DNA from: MWBF01 sp964614645
GTDB lineage: Bacteria; Chloroflexota; Anaerolineae; CG2-30-64-16
DNA length: 52,067 nucleotides
Assembly: GCA_964614645.1 (NCBI GenBank)
Contig: CAZTMA010000016.1
Span: 1 to 52,067 of the forward strand
Reading direction: 5' to 3'
Each line of letters starts with the position of its first letter. Positions within the stretch are counted from its first letter, which is position 1. Shown here one piece after another: positions 32,127-40,654 of this stretch. Both the position numbers and the translations under genes were made by a program. The notes under the pieces are model-generated. The model saw only the letters and a list, made by a program, of their open reading frames with translations. It did not search any database and was not told the DNA's origin.

Positions 32127-33278
32127 ATGACTCTGGAAGACGGTTTTGCGCTGACGACCGAGGCGCGGGCACTGTGGATCTCGCGCTTCGACTGGGGCAG
32201 TCCGCCGCTGCGCGCGGCCCGTTTGGACTATCTGTTGGACCGGGCTGCAGATGCCGGCTTCAACATCATCTTCTTCCAGGTGCGGGCGATGGGTGACGCC
32301 TACTATGCGCCCGGCCTCGAACCGTGGGCCCACCGGCTGACCGGCACGACCTCCGCCTCCCTGGGCCGTGACCCTGCGTGGGACCCGCTGGCACACGCCA
32401 TCCGCGCCGCGCACAACCGCGGGCTCGAACTCCATGCTTATGTCAACGTTTATTCCATCTGGGAATGCGGCCGCGGCCAGCCACCCCACACCTCGCCCGA
32501 GCATCCCTTCTGGTCGCTCGGCGCAGACGGGAGCTGGCGCGTGCACGCGACGCGGGCGAACGGGCCGCGTCCCATGTCCGAGTCGGCCAGCGGCGAAGTG
32601 CCCTGTCATGAGTACGTCTGGGGCAGCCCGGGCGTCGAGCGCGTCAACGCACACAACCTGGCCGTCATCCAGGACATCGTGACCCGCTACCCGGTCGACG
32701 GCATCCACCTCGACCGCGTGCGTTATCCCGGCCGCCAATACTCGCATGACCCGGAATCGCTCACACGCTGGCAGGCAGCCAACCCATCTGTGACACGGGA
32801 GGACTGGCAGCGCGGCCAAATCTCCGCCTGGGTGGCGCAGGTGCGCCGCATGATGCGCGCCATCCGGCCGGCTGCCCGGCTGAGTGCGGCAGTCTGGTTC
32901 ACCTACCGGAAGACACCGGCGATGAATTTCCCCACCTCCCAGGGCTACCACGACTACTTCCAGGACTCGCATCGCTGGCTGACTGAGGGTTCGCTCGACG
33001 CGCTGGTGCCCATGATTTACGGCCCGACGTTCGACAGCGACATCCGTAAGTGGCGCGCGTGTGCGGACAGCCATGCAGGGCTCGCAGAACAGGGGCAGGT
33101 ATGGCTGGGGGTCGGCGGCAATGTCGCGCCGTTTGAGGGGATTATGGATCGCATCGACTACGCTCGCGGCATCGGCACGCAGGGCGTGGGGGTCTACTCT
33201 GCCGGCGGGGTGGAGCAGCGCAGATACTGGGAGCGCCTCAAGACCGGCCCCTTCCGCCAGCTGGCCATCGTGCCGTGA
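32127..33278 (+). CDS. GHL10 (glycosyl hydrolase-like 10) family protein
   Basis: 383 residues. RALWISRFDWGSP at the N-terminus and GFNIIFFQVRAMGDAYY are typical of the GHL10/DUF187 (UPF0748) TIM-barrel family, thought to be glycoside hydrolases of peptidoglycan-like or other glycans. LHAYVNVYSIW and DGIHLDRVRYP, the latter holding the likely acidic catalytic or binding Asp, also fit. No signal peptide is seen, which is unusual for an extracellular hydrolase. It is preceded by a family A repeat and followed by family B. Confidence 0.88.
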   Translation: MTLEDGFALTTEARALWISRFDWGSPPLRAARLDYLLDRAADAGFNIIFFQVRAMGDAYYAPGLEPWAHRLTGTTSASLGRDPAWDPLAHAIRAAHNRGLELHAYVNVYSIWECGRGQPPHTSPEHPFWSLGADGSWRVHATRANGPRPMSESASGEVPCHEYVWGSPGVERVNAHNLAVIQDIVTRYPVDGIHLDRVRYPGRQYSHDPESLTRWQAANPSVTREDWQRGQISAWVAQVRRMMRAIRPAARLSAAVWFTYRKTPAMNFPTSQGYHDYFQDSHRWLTEGSLDALVPMIYGPTFDSDIRKWRACADSHAGLAEQGQVWLGVGGNVAPFEGIMDRIDYARGIGTQGVGVYSAGGVEQRRYWERLKTGPFRQLAIVP

Positions 33279-33290
33279 CCTGTCCCGGAA

Positions 33291-33365
33291 GCGGAGTTCG
33301 CATTCCCAACTGCGGACGGGCACGCCATCGACTGGACCGCTCCGCATCTGAGGATGCTTCGCTCC
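33291..33365. repeat. Palindromic repeat, family B, diverged double hairpin
   Basis: GCGGAGTTCGCATTCCCAAC and CTCCGCATCTGAGGATGCTT are the two halves. It lies between convergent GHL10 and mogA genes and may end both transcripts (inference). Confidence 0.8.
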
Positions 33366-33382
33366 ACGATTCGTGATGCGCC

Positions 33383-33877
33383 CTAATGGTGCCGTTCGGC
33401 GTCCGGATCTTCTTGCAGGAGTTCAACGGCATGGGGCAGCACCGGCAGGATCACCAGCAGGTTCTCGACTGCGCCCTTCGGGCTGCCCGGCAGGTTGACG
33501 ATCAGCGTGCGGCCCCGGATGCCGGCCGCGCCCCGGCTCAACATGGCATGCGGCGTCACGCGCAGGCTCTCGGCCCGCATGGCTTCGGCCAGCCCCGGCG
33601 TCAGGCGTTCGACGACGGCCAGCGTCGCCTCCGGCGTCACATCGCGCGGGGCCACGCCGGTGCCACCGGTCGTCAGGATTAGCTCCAACTCCAGCTCATC
33701 GGCCCACCGCCGTAAGGTCGCGGCAATCTCCCCGCGGTCGTCGGGCACGATGGCGGTCTGCGCGATCTCCGCACCGGCCAGCCGCTCGGTCACCGCACGC
33801 GCCAAAGCCGGCCCGCTCAGGTCCTCACGGTCCCCGCGGGCGCTCCGGTCGCTGACGGTCAGGATGCCGATGCGCAC
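33383..33877 (-). CDS. mogA: Molybdenum cofactor biosynthesis protein MogA/MoaB family
   Basis: 164 residues. ILTVSDRSARGDREDLSGP and LTTGGTGVAPRDVTPEA are the MPT-binding motifs of the MogA/MoaB adenylyltransferase family, which activates molybdopterin for metal insertion. It begins with GTG at 33877 after GGGAGG. It is downstream of rpsI with a repeat between. No other Moco gene is in this window. Confidence 0.93.
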   Translation of the reverse strand: MRIGILTVSDRSARGDREDLSGPALARAVTERLAGAEIAQTAIVPDDRGEIAATLRRWADELELELILTTGGTGVAPRDVTPEATLAVVERLTPGLAEAMRAESLRVTPHAMLSRGAAGIRGRTLIVNLPGSPKGAVENLLVILPVLPHAVELLQEDPDAERHH

Positions 33878-33888
33878 GATGCCTCCCG

Positions 33889-33967
33889 TTACAGGTTGCA
33901 GGTTTAAAAGGTTACAGGTTGCAGGCTAACGAATAACCTGCAACCTGCTAACCTTCCAACCAGTAAC
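33889..33967. repeat. Iterated GGTTGCA/AACCTGC inverted repeat (family F, copy 1)
   Basis: GGTTACAGGTTGCAGG (33910-33925) pairs with CCTGCAACCTGCTAACC (33937-33953) with one bulge. It fills the mogA-rpsI gap. Confidence 0.85.
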
Positions 33968-33972
33968 CCAGT

Positions 33973-34365
33973 TTAACGCTTCGTGTACTGCGGGGCCTTG
34001 CGGGCGCGCTTGAGGCCGAACTTCTTGCGTTCCTTCGCGCGCGCATCGCGGGCGAGGAAGCCGTTCTTCTTCAGCACGCCGCGCAGGTTCTCATCTGCAA
34101 CGCACAGCGCGCGGGCGATGCCCATGGCGGCTGCAAAGGCCTGGCCCGTGAGCCCGCCGCCCGCCACATGGATGCTGATGTTGTAGCTATCCGCGGTCTC
34201 CGTCATCTGCAACGGGCGCGTAATCGCCAACACATCGGTTTCCCGCGGGAAGTACTCGGCCATCTGCCGCTCGTTGACCACAATGGTGCCGGTGCCGGGA
34301 TACAGCCGCACACGCGCGGTGCTGGTCTTGCGACGACCGACTGCCTCATAATACCTGGCTGACAT
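33973..34365 (-). CDS. rpsI: 30S ribosomal protein S9
   Basis: 130 residues. AVGRRKTSTARVRLYPGTGT and the C-terminal KKFGLKRARKAPQYTKR, whose tail reaches the P-site tRNA, are diagnostic. It is 13 bases after rplM, the standard L13-S9 pair, at the 3' end of the ribosomal superoperon. Confidence 0.98.
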   Translation of the reverse strand: MSARYYEAVGRRKTSTARVRLYPGTGTIVVNERQMAEYFPRETDVLAITRPLQMTETADSYNISIHVAGGGLTGQAFAAAMGIARALCVADENLRGVLKKNGFLARDARAKERKKFGLKRARKAPQYTKR

Positions 34366-34378
34366 CTATACCTTCTCC

Positions 34379-34816
34379 TTACGCAAGCGGGAATGGCTTC
34401 GGCTGCTGCGCCTGGTGCGGATGTTCCGGCCCGGCGTAGACCTTGAGCTTCTTGATCAGTTGGCGGCGCTGGCGGTTGCGGTTGAGCATGCCCAACACCG
34501 CGGCCTGAATGACCCGCTCCGGGTGCTTCCTGAGTTGATCGCGCAGGCTGACTTCGGCCAGCCCGCTGGGATAGCCGGAATAGCGATAGTAGATCTTGCT
34601 ATCCAGCTTCTGCCCCGTCACGCTGATCTTGTCAGCGTTGACCACGATCACGAAGTCGCCGCAGTCCATGCCCGGCGTGTAAATCGGCTTGTGCTTGCCC
34701 TTCAAAACAGACGCAATCTGGGTCGCCAGACGGCCCAGGTTCTGGCCCGCGGCATCCACCACGAACCACTCGCGGCTCTCTTCGGCGTCCCTGGCTGTTG
34801 CGGAATAGGTCCTCAT
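34379..34816 (-). CDS. rplM: 50S ribosomal protein L13
   Basis: 145 residues. WFVVDAAGQNLGRLATQIAS, DFVIVVNADKI and KLKVYAGPEHPHQAQQP are L13 signatures. GGAG precedes the start. It is paired with rpsI and is preceded by a family G repeat after truA. Confidence 0.98.
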   Translation of the reverse strand: MRTYSATARDAEESREWFVVDAAGQNLGRLATQIASVLKGKHKPIYTPGMDCGDFVIVVNADKISVTGQKLDSKIYYRYSGYPSGLAEVSLRDQLRKHPERVIQAAVLGMLNRNRQRRQLIKKLKVYAGPEHPHQAQQPKPFPLA

Positions 34817-34832
34817 GTATTACTCCTGTTAG

Positions 34833-34930
34833 CGACGAAAGACAAAGGACGGAGGACGAAGGCAGGCTCCGCACCTGTCCGTTCGCCGGTCATCCTGCAC
34901 TCGTCATTCGTCAGCGTTCGTCATTCGTCG
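34833..34930. repeat. Iterated GACGAAGGA inverted repeat (family G, copy 1)
   Basis: The left arm (34833-34862) includes ACAAAGGACGGAGGACGAAG; the right arm (34901-34930) includes TCGTCATTCGTC twice. It fills the rplM-truA gap and its right arm encodes the last residues of TruA (ends TNDE). A second copy is at 42015-42083. Confidence 0.85.
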
Positions 34931-35679
34931 TTAGTTTCGTCTGTGTAATGCACCCTGACCAGGCACAGCCCGCAGGCAGGTGCGGGGGGCGCAGCCAGCG
35001 CCCTCTGGCGTCCGGCCAGCGTTTCGGCCAACCGTTCGACGGGCCAGCGCCCCTGACCCACATACAGCAGCGACCCGACCAGCGCCCGCACCATCCCCCG
35101 CAGGAAAGCGTTGCCGCTCACCTCGAAGATGAGCCGCCGGCCCTCCTGCCGCCAGGCGGCCCGGAAGATGTACCGGACGGTCGTCTCCCCGGCCTGCATG
35201 GGTTGGCCGAAGCTGGCGAAGTCGTGCTCGCCCATCAGCAGCGCTGCCGCCGCCTGCATCCGTGCCAGGTCCAGCGGTGCGGTCACCAGGTGGGCATAGC
35301 GCCGCTCCAACGGCGACCGCAGCGGTTGGTTCAGGACGGTGTACGCATAGTCGCGCTGCACTGCACTGAACCGGGCATGCCAGCGTTGCGCGGCGGGGGC
35401 AAGGTCCACCAGGACCACGTCCGCCGGAAGGACGGCATTGAGCGCCCGCTGCAGGTCTGGCAGGGAATGACGCCACGCCACCCGAAACCCGACCACCTGG
35501 CCGGTCGCGTGGACCCCGGCGTCAGTGCGGCCGGAGCCAATGACGCGCGGCCCCTGTTCAGCGGCGCTGCCCGTCACCTGGCGTAAGGCGGCTTCGAGGA
35601 CTCCCTGCACCGTGCGCCCGTCCGCCTGCAACTGGAAGCCGAGGAAATCGGTCCCGTCGTAGGCGATGGTGGCCCGCAT
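34921..35679 (-). CDS. truA: tRNA pseudouridine synthase A
   Basis: 252 residues. Makes pseudouridine at tRNA positions 38-40. RATIAYDGTDFLGFQ starts the fold. The catalytic Asp is in GSGRTDAGVHATGQV; FSAVQRDYAYTVLN and FLRGMVRALVG are also conserved. The start at 35679 is set by homology; an ATG at 35733 would add 18 unconserved residues. The last residues lie in a repeat arm. It sits between rplQ and rplM, as in Gram-positive bacteria. Confidence 0.95.
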   Translation of the reverse strand: MRATIAYDGTDFLGFQLQADGRTVQGVLEAALRQVTGSAAEQGPRVIGSGRTDAGVHATGQVVGFRVAWRHSLPDLQRALNAVLPADVVLVDLAPAAQRWHARFSAVQRDYAYTVLNQPLRSPLERRYAHLVTAPLDLARMQAAAALLMGEHDFASFGQPMQAGETTVRYIFRAAWRQEGRRLIFEVSGNAFLRGMVRALVGSLLYVGQGRWPVERLAETLAGRQRALAAPPAPACGLCLVRVHYTDETNDE

Positions 35680-35808
35680 GGGCAGGCGTTCTGCCTCGGG
35701 CAGTCGCGTTGCCCCCTCACCCGCTGCCTGCATATGTGTCTCTGCCTGTGAAAGTGCCTGTGCTGAGGAACCCGCCTCCCGCTGGAGGTCGGGCCCTACC
35801 CGTGTTGG

Positions 35809-36234
35809 TTAGCGGCCGCGAGCCGCTTTCGTATCCTTGGCCGGCGCTTCCGCGCTGGCGCCCTTCTCGACCAATTCGAGGACCACAATCTCCGCCCCAT
35901 CGCCGACCCGCGGGCCGATCTTAATCATGCGGGTGTAGCCGCCCGGCCGCTCAGTAAAGCGGGGGGCAATCTCATTGAACAGGCGCTTCGTGACTTCAGG
36001 ATCAGTCAGCACTTTTGCCGCCAGACGATGAGCATGAACCTGGTTGCCGCCATCGGCCAACGAGTTCTTGGCGATTGTAATCAGGTGCTCGGCATCGCCG
36101 CGCATGAAGCGGGCCTTCGCCTCGGTCGTGCTGATGCGGTCGTGCCGGAACAGCTCGGTGATGAGGCCGCGCAGCAACGCGCTGCGCTGACTTGTGTTGC
36201 GGCCCAGTTTTCGTCCTGCAACCCGATGTTTCAT
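35809..36234 (-). CDS. rplQ: 50S ribosomal protein L17
   Basis: 141 residues. MKHRVAGRKLGRNTSQRSAL is the classic start, with GGYTRMIKIGPRVGDGAEIV near the end. A short Lys/Ala tail follows. It is 22 bases after rpoA. Confidence 0.98.
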   Translation of the reverse strand: MKHRVAGRKLGRNTSQRSALLRGLITELFRHDRISTTEAKARFMRGDAEHLITIAKNSLADGGNQVHAHRLAAKVLTDPEVTKRLFNEIAPRFTERPGGYTRMIKIGPRVGDGAEIVVLELVEKGASAEAPAKDTKAARGR

Positions 36235-36256
36235 CGAATAACTCCCACAGTTTTGC

Positions 36257-37249
36257 TTACAGCTCTTCGTCTAGCTCGCCCTCGTCGTCGACTTCGCCCA
36301 TGGCAGTCGGTTCGTACGAGATGGCAGACAGATAGCCCTTAAGGTCAAGACGCTGGACCAGCTCATTCAGAGACTTGCGCCCGAAGTTACGAATGGCAAG
36401 AATCTCATCCTCGCCCTTCTCCAGCTTCTCCAACACCTCACCAACCTTGGTGATGCCGGCGCGCTTCAGGCAGTTGTAAGCCCGCACCGAGAGTTCCAGG
36501 TCCTCGATGGGTACATCGAAGATGCGGCTCGGCACATTGTGGCCGTCGCCAGCAACCTGCTCGATCGGCAGGACATCCGCGCCCGCCACCAGCGTCAGAT
36601 GGCGCACCAACAGCCGCGCGGACTCGCGCAGAGCCACCTCTGGCGTCGTGGTGCCGTCGGTCCAGATCTCCAGCACCAACCGGTCATAGTTGGTCTGCTG
36701 GCCGATGCGGGCCCGCGACACGGTGTAGTTCACCTTGCGGACCGGCGTATAAATCGCATCCACCGGAATCTCGCCCAGCGGCAGCTTCCCGCGTTCTTCG
36801 GCCGGCGAATATCCCCGGCCGCGGCTGACGGTCAGCTCCAGGTCCAGGTCCACCTCGGGCGCGTCTGCGGTCAGCAGCAGCAGCTCGGGATTGATGACCT
36901 CGACTTCAGGCGGGCAGATCAGGTCACCCGCGGTGACCGGGCCTTCGCTGCGCACGTCCACGTGGAGGCGCACCGGTTCATCGATTTCTGATTTCATCCG
37001 CAACTGTTTGATGTTCAGGAGCAGCGCGGTCGTATCCTCCCGAACATTCGGTATTGGCGAGAATTCGTGATGCACGCCGCTGAGACGCACCGAGGTCACT
37101 GCGGCGCCGGGCAGCGATGAAAGCAGCACCCGTCGCAGGGCATTGCCCAGCGTGATGCCATAGCCGCTTTCCATCGGCCCGATCACGAACCGCCCATAGT
37201 TGCGCGCACTGGCTTCACGCTCAATCTTGGGCAGCACAAAACTAAGCAA
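36257..37249 (-). CDS. rpoA: DNA-directed RNA polymerase alpha subunit
   Basis: 330 residues. The N-terminal assembly domain has FVIGPMESGYGITLGNALRR; a linker follows near residues 235-245, and the C-terminal domain (NCLKRAGITKVGEV, RNFGRKSLNEL) contacts DNA UP elements and activators. The acidic C-tail is usual. The 108-base gap to rpsD contains a family F repeat. Confidence 0.98.
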   Translation of the reverse strand: MLSFVLPKIEREASARNYGRFVIGPMESGYGITLGNALRRVLLSSLPGAAVTSVRLSGVHHEFSPIPNVREDTTALLLNIKQLRMKSEIDEPVRLHVDVRSEGPVTAGDLICPPEVEVINPELLLLTADAPEVDLDLELTVSRGRGYSPAEERGKLPLGEIPVDAIYTPVRKVNYTVSRARIGQQTNYDRLVLEIWTDGTTTPEVALRESARLLVRHLTLVAGADVLPIEQVAGDGHNVPSRIFDVPIEDLELSVRAYNCLKRAGITKVGEVLEKLEKGEDEILAIRNFGRKSLNELVQRLDLKGYLSAISYEPTAMGEVDDEGELDEEL

Positions 37250-37270
37250 AGTTGCACCCTCCTAACCACT

Positions 37271-37373
37271 GCGAGTTGAAGGTTGGCAGGTTGGATGGTG
37301 ACGGGTCTGGCCAACAAGCTATAGACCTGCTACCTGCAACCTGCTACCTGCAACCTGCTACCTGCTGTAATAC
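37271..37373. repeat. Tandem ACCTGC(T/A) heptamers and inverted arm (family F, copy 2)
   Basis: Six perfect 7-base units ACCTGC[T/A] at 37325-37366; the partial opposite arm GGTTGGCAGGTTGG is at 37281-37294. The last unit runs past the rpsD stop codon (37358-37360), so the final two codons of S4 lie in the repeat. Confidence 0.9.
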
Positions 37374-38005
37374 TCGACGATCAACTGCTCGTTCATCGGC
37401 AGGTCAACCGACTGGCGGTCCGGCAGGTTGAGTACATGGCCGCTCATGCGCGCCGCGTCGAACTGCAACCATTCCGGCATCGTGCGCTGCCCCATCCGGT
37501 CAGCAAGAGCCTTGAAATAGCCATTGCCGCGGCTGGTGGGGCGCACCTCAATCACATCACCGACGTCGACGAGATAGGAAGGCACATTATGGTTATGCCC
37601 ATTGACCATGAAATGGCCGTGGCGTACTAACTGGCGCGCTTGCGGGCGCGAGTCGGCCAGGCCCATGCGATACACAACATTGTCCAGGCGGCGCTCAAGC
37701 AGGACGAGGAGCGTGACGCCCGTCTGTCCCTTCACGCGCAACGCGCTGCGGAAATAGCGCCGGAACTGGCGCTCCTGCACCCCATAGATGCGGCGAGCCT
37801 TTTGCTTCTCCCGCAACTGCATGGCGAAATCGGATTCCTTGTGCTTGAAGGAGCCCTTCTTGCCGTGCATGCCTGGCGCGTAGTTACGCTTCTCAACAGA
37901 GCACTTCGGCGAAAAGCAGCGATCGCCCTTCAAGTACAACTTCATGCCTTCACGGCGGCAGAGCCTGCACACCGCATCTGTATAACGTGCCAACTTTTCC
38001 TCCAC
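37358..38005 (-). CDS. rpsD: 30S ribosomal protein S4
   Basis: 215 residues. The N-terminus has two Cys pairs (CRLC, then CFSPKC), so the zinc form. NYAPGMHGKKG, the S4 domain RLDNVVYRMGLADSRPQARQ and LVRHGHFMVNGHNHNVPSY are diagnostic. The C-terminus, ending YYSR, is encoded partly by the tandem heptamers. Confidence 0.98.
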   Translation of the reverse strand: MEEKLARYTDAVCRLCRREGMKLYLKGDRCFSPKCSVEKRNYAPGMHGKKGSFKHKESDFAMQLREKQKARRIYGVQERQFRRYFRSALRVKGQTGVTLLVLLERRLDNVVYRMGLADSRPQARQLVRHGHFMVNGHNHNVPSYLVDVGDVIEVRPTSRGNGYFKALADRMGQRTMPEWLQFDAARMSGHVLNLPDRQSVDLPMNEQLIVEYYSR

Positions 38006-38103
38006 TAAAATGACTGTTCGGAGTCCCGTCTCAGCGGGGTCGAGAGGTTTACAGCTTGGCGACTTTCATCCCTCTCCCCATAAGTGACTGCCGGTTCCAG
38101 GAT

Positions 38104-38162
38104 TGAAGGTTAGAAGGGTGCAAGTTTGTCCTCAGCAACCCTAACCTGTAACCTGTAACCTC
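38104..38162. repeat. Iterated AACCTGT repeat (family F, copy 3)
   Basis: AACCTGTAACCTGTAACCTC (38143-38162) faces a weak opposite arm GAAGGTTAGAAGGGTGCAAG (from 38105). It lies in the 172-base rpsD-rpsK gap, nearer to rpsK. Confidence 0.75.
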
Positions 38163-38177
38163 AAAAACATGCAACCG

Positions 38178-38600
38178 CTAGACGCGCCGCTTCTTGGGCG
38201 GGCGGCAGCCGTTGTGCGGGATGGGCGTGATGTCCGTGATGGAGCGCACGCGCAGCCCCGCAGCCTGCAGCGAACGAATCGCTGACTCCCGGCCGGGGCC
38301 AGGCCCCTTCAGGAAGACATCAGCCTCACGCATGCCCAGGTCCATCGCCTGCTTGGCCGCCTGAGTGGCTGCCAGCTGCGCGGCGTAGGGCGTGCTCTTG
38401 CGCGAGCCCTTGAAACCCGCGGCCCCGGTGCTTGTCCAGGTCAACGTATTGCCCTGCGGGTCCGTCACAGTGACAATCGTGTTGTTGAACGTGGACTGAA
38501 TATGCACCTGGCCCTGCGGCACCTGCTTCTTCTCACGGCGCGGACCGGCACGCCGCGTTCGGCGCCCCGCTGCGGGGCTAGTTGCTGTCGGTCTAGGCAT
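38178..38600 (-). CDS. rpsK: 30S ribosomal protein S11
   Basis: 140 residues. VHIQSTFNNTIVTVTDPQGN, KGPGPGRESAIRSLQAAGLR and the end ITPIPHNGCRPPKKRRV are universal S11 motifs. A basic 20-residue N-terminal extension is present. It lies 19 bases after rpsM. Confidence 0.98.
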   Translation of the reverse strand: MPRPTATSPAAGRRTRRAGPRREKKQVPQGQVHIQSTFNNTIVTVTDPQGNTLTWTSTGAAGFKGSRKSTPYAAQLAATQAAKQAMDLGMREADVFLKGPGPGRESAIRSLQAAGLRVRSITDITPIPHNGCRPPKKRRV

Positions 38601-38619
38601 TCTGTAGCTCCAACTCCCA

Positions 38620-38997
38620 TTACTTCCGGGCGCGCTTCTTGCCGGGCACCGTCTTGCGGGCGCCGCGCTTCGTGCGTGCGTTCGTCCGGGTGCGCTGGCC
38701 GTGCGCCGGCAGATTGCGGCGATGCCGCAGGCCGCGGTAGCTGCCGATTTCCTGCAGGCGCTTGATGTTCATGTTGACCTCACGCCGCAGGTCGCCCTCC
38801 ACCTTGTAGTTCCGCTCGATGACATCGCGCAGCCGCGCGATCTGAGCCTCGTCCAGATCCTTGATCCGCAGGTCGGGGCTGATGCCCGTCATCCGCAGAA
38901 TCTCTTTGCTTGACGTCGGCCCAATGCCGAAGATATAAGTCAGGCCGATCTCAGCCCGCTTATCCCGCGGCAGGTCTACACCAGCAATACGAGCCAT
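38620..38997 (-). CDS. rpsM: 30S ribosomal protein S13
   Basis: 125 residues. ARIAGVDLPRDKRAEIGLTY, IFGIG and SYRGLRHRRNLPAHGQRTRT are diagnostic, with a basic tail ending GKKRARK that reaches the subunit interface. Confidence 0.98.
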   Translation of the reverse strand: MARIAGVDLPRDKRAEIGLTYIFGIGPTSSKEILRMTGISPDLRIKDLDEAQIARLRDVIERNYKVEGDLRREVNMNIKRLQEIGSYRGLRHRRNLPAHGQRTRTNARTKRGARKTVPGKKRARK

Positions 38998-39018
38998 TCG
39001 CTCCTCCCAAAAACCTGA

Positions 39019-39132
39019 TTAACCCTGGCGCTGCTTGTGCTTCGGGTTCGTGCAGATGACCCGCACGACACCATCGCGCCGCACGATTTTGCACTTAGCG
39101 CAAATGCGCTTGACAGAAGGTCGAACTTTCAT
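39019..39132 (-). CDS. rpmJ: 50S ribosomal protein L36
   Basis: 37 residues. MKVRPSVKRICAKC, then CTNPKHKQRQG, with the Cys-Cys-Cys-His zinc set complete. Stop at 39019-39021, start ATG at 39132. It directly precedes rpsM as usual. The map gene is upstream with only 52 bases between, so infA, usually located here, is absent. Confidence 0.97.
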   Translation of the reverse strand: MKVRPSVKRICAKCKIVRRDGVVRVICTNPKHKQRQG

Positions 39133-39184
39133 GTGATCACTCCTACGCCGGTCCACCGCCCAGCCCAATCGCCGGGGATGCCGG

Positions 39185-39952
39185 TCACAAAACCGTCAAA
39201 ACTTCCGGTTCACCTTCGGTGACGGCAATGGTGTGCTCGAAGTGTGCCGAGCGTTGACCGTCTGCCGTTACCACTACCCACCCGTCAGCCAGGACCCGGG
39301 TGCGCCAAGTACCGGCGTTGACCATCGGCTCCAACGCCATTGTCAGCCCCCGGCGCAGCTTCGGTCCCCGGCCTGCGCCGGGCGGGACGAAGTTGAGCAC
39401 CTGCGGCTCCTCGTGCATGCGCCGCCCCACCCCGTGCCCGGTATACTCGCGCACCACCGAGAAGTTGTGTTGCACCACATGATTCTCGATCGCCCGCGAG
39501 ACATCGGACAGGAAATGACCGGGCCGCGCCTGCGCGATCCCTGCCCACAGGCTGCCCTCGGTTGCGGTCAGCAACCGCTGGCTTGCCTCATCGATCGGGC
39601 CTACCGGGTAAGTCCAGGCCGAATCGCCCACCCAACCCTTGTAGACCGCGCCCACATCGATGCTGATGATGTCGCCCGGCTCCAGCCAGCGCTTCGGGCT
39701 CGGGATGCCGTGGACGACTTCCTCGTTGATAGAGGCACAGATGGTAGCCGGGAAATCGTTCCGTCCCGTGTGCGGGTAGCCCAGGAACGCCGGTATGGCA
39801 TCGTGCGCCCGGATGATCGCCTCGGCCTTCGCATCCAGTTCAGCTGTGGTGACACCGGGCCGGATCATCTCACGCAAGGCATCATGCACCCGTGCCACAA
39901 TCCGACCCGCTTCACGCATCAGCGCAACTTCGTCGCGCGACTTGAGGACCAT
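39185..39952 (-). CDS. map: Methionine aminopeptidase, type I
   Basis: 255 residues. Removes the initiator Met from nascent chains. Metal ligands are visible in the conserved DVGAVYKGWVGDSAWT and GHGVGRRMHEEPQV segments. ATG at 39952 is chosen, with an adjacent in-frame GTG at 39955 possible. It follows adk with 3 bases between stop and start. Confidence 0.96.
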   Translation of the reverse strand: MVLKSRDEVALMREAGRIVARVHDALREMIRPGVTTAELDAKAEAIIRAHDAIPAFLGYPHTGRNDFPATICASINEEVVHGIPSPKRWLEPGDIISIDVGAVYKGWVGDSAWTYPVGPIDEASQRLLTATEGSLWAGIAQARPGHFLSDVSRAIENHVVQHNFSVVREYTGHGVGRRMHEEPQVLNFVPPGAGRGPKLRRGLTMALEPMVNAGTWRTRVLADGWVVVTADGQRSAHFEHTIAVTEGEPEVLTVL

Positions 39953-39955
39953 CAC

Positions 39956-40642
39956 CTAGGGCACCCGGGCGCTCGTCACCGCCGCTTCCACTGCCGCCCG
40001 CAGATCGGCCTGCACCACCTCGACCGGCCGGTCGCCGCTGAGCGGCACCAGCAAACGGTGAGCGTAGTAGTAGCCGATCAAGGGGGCCGTCTGCTTATAG
40101 TACACAAACAGCCGGTTGCGCACCGTCTCGGGATCGTCGTCTGCGCGGCGATACAGCTCACCGCCGCACTTGTCGCACTTGCCCTCAACCTGCGCCGGCG
40201 ACGAATCTATATTATACATCGCCTGGCACTCACGGCAAACTCGGCGGCCTGCCAGTCGCGCGATCACGGCCTCGTCGGCCACTTCGAGCAGCGGGGCCAC
40301 GCCGATGCGCTGCCCCCGGCCTTTGAGCGCCTCATCGAGTGCGTCAGCCTGCGCCAGCGTGCGCGGGAAGCCATCCAGGATGACTCCGCGGGCGCAATCT
40401 GGCCGGCTCAGACGATCCATGACCATGTTGATCGTCACATCGTCGGGGACCAAACCCCCGGCGTCCATGTACTGCTTCGCCAGCAGGCCGAGGGGCGTCT
40501 GGTTCTTCAGGTTCTCCCGGAAGATATCGCCGGAGGAAACCTGCGGCAGTTCCAGCGCCTCGGACAGCAACCGGGCCTGCGTGCCCTTGCCCGCACCCGG
40601 CGCCCCTAACATGACAATGTACAAGGGTTGCCCGACGTTCAT
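39956..40642 (-). CDS. adk: Adenylate kinase
   Basis: 228 residues. The P-loop GAPGAGKGT is at 13-21; DGFPRTLAQADALD is the AMP-binding segment. The LID region has CREC and CDKC, so it binds structural zinc like Gram-positive enzymes. It interconverts AMP, ADP and ATP. Twelve bases after secY. Confidence 0.97.
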   Translation of the reverse strand: MNVGQPLYIVMLGAPGAGKGTQARLLSEALELPQVSSGDIFRENLKNQTPLGLLAKQYMDAGGLVPDDVTINMVMDRLSRPDCARGVILDGFPRTLAQADALDEALKGRGQRIGVAPLLEVADEAVIARLAGRRVCRECQAMYNIDSSPAQVEGKCDKCGGELYRRADDDPETVRNRLFVYYKQTAPLIGYYYAHRLLVPLSGDRPVEVVQADLRAAVEAAVTSARVP

Positions 40643-40654
40643 GTTCCCGATCCT

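Noticed and set aside
31890..33347. A long minus-strand frame opposite the GHL10 gene
   Set aside because: The plus-strand GHL10 protein has clear family motifs and a good start; the antisense translation shows none.
37325..37366. Possible CRISPR array at the tandem heptamers
   Set aside because: The units are 7 bases without spacers and there are no cas genes.
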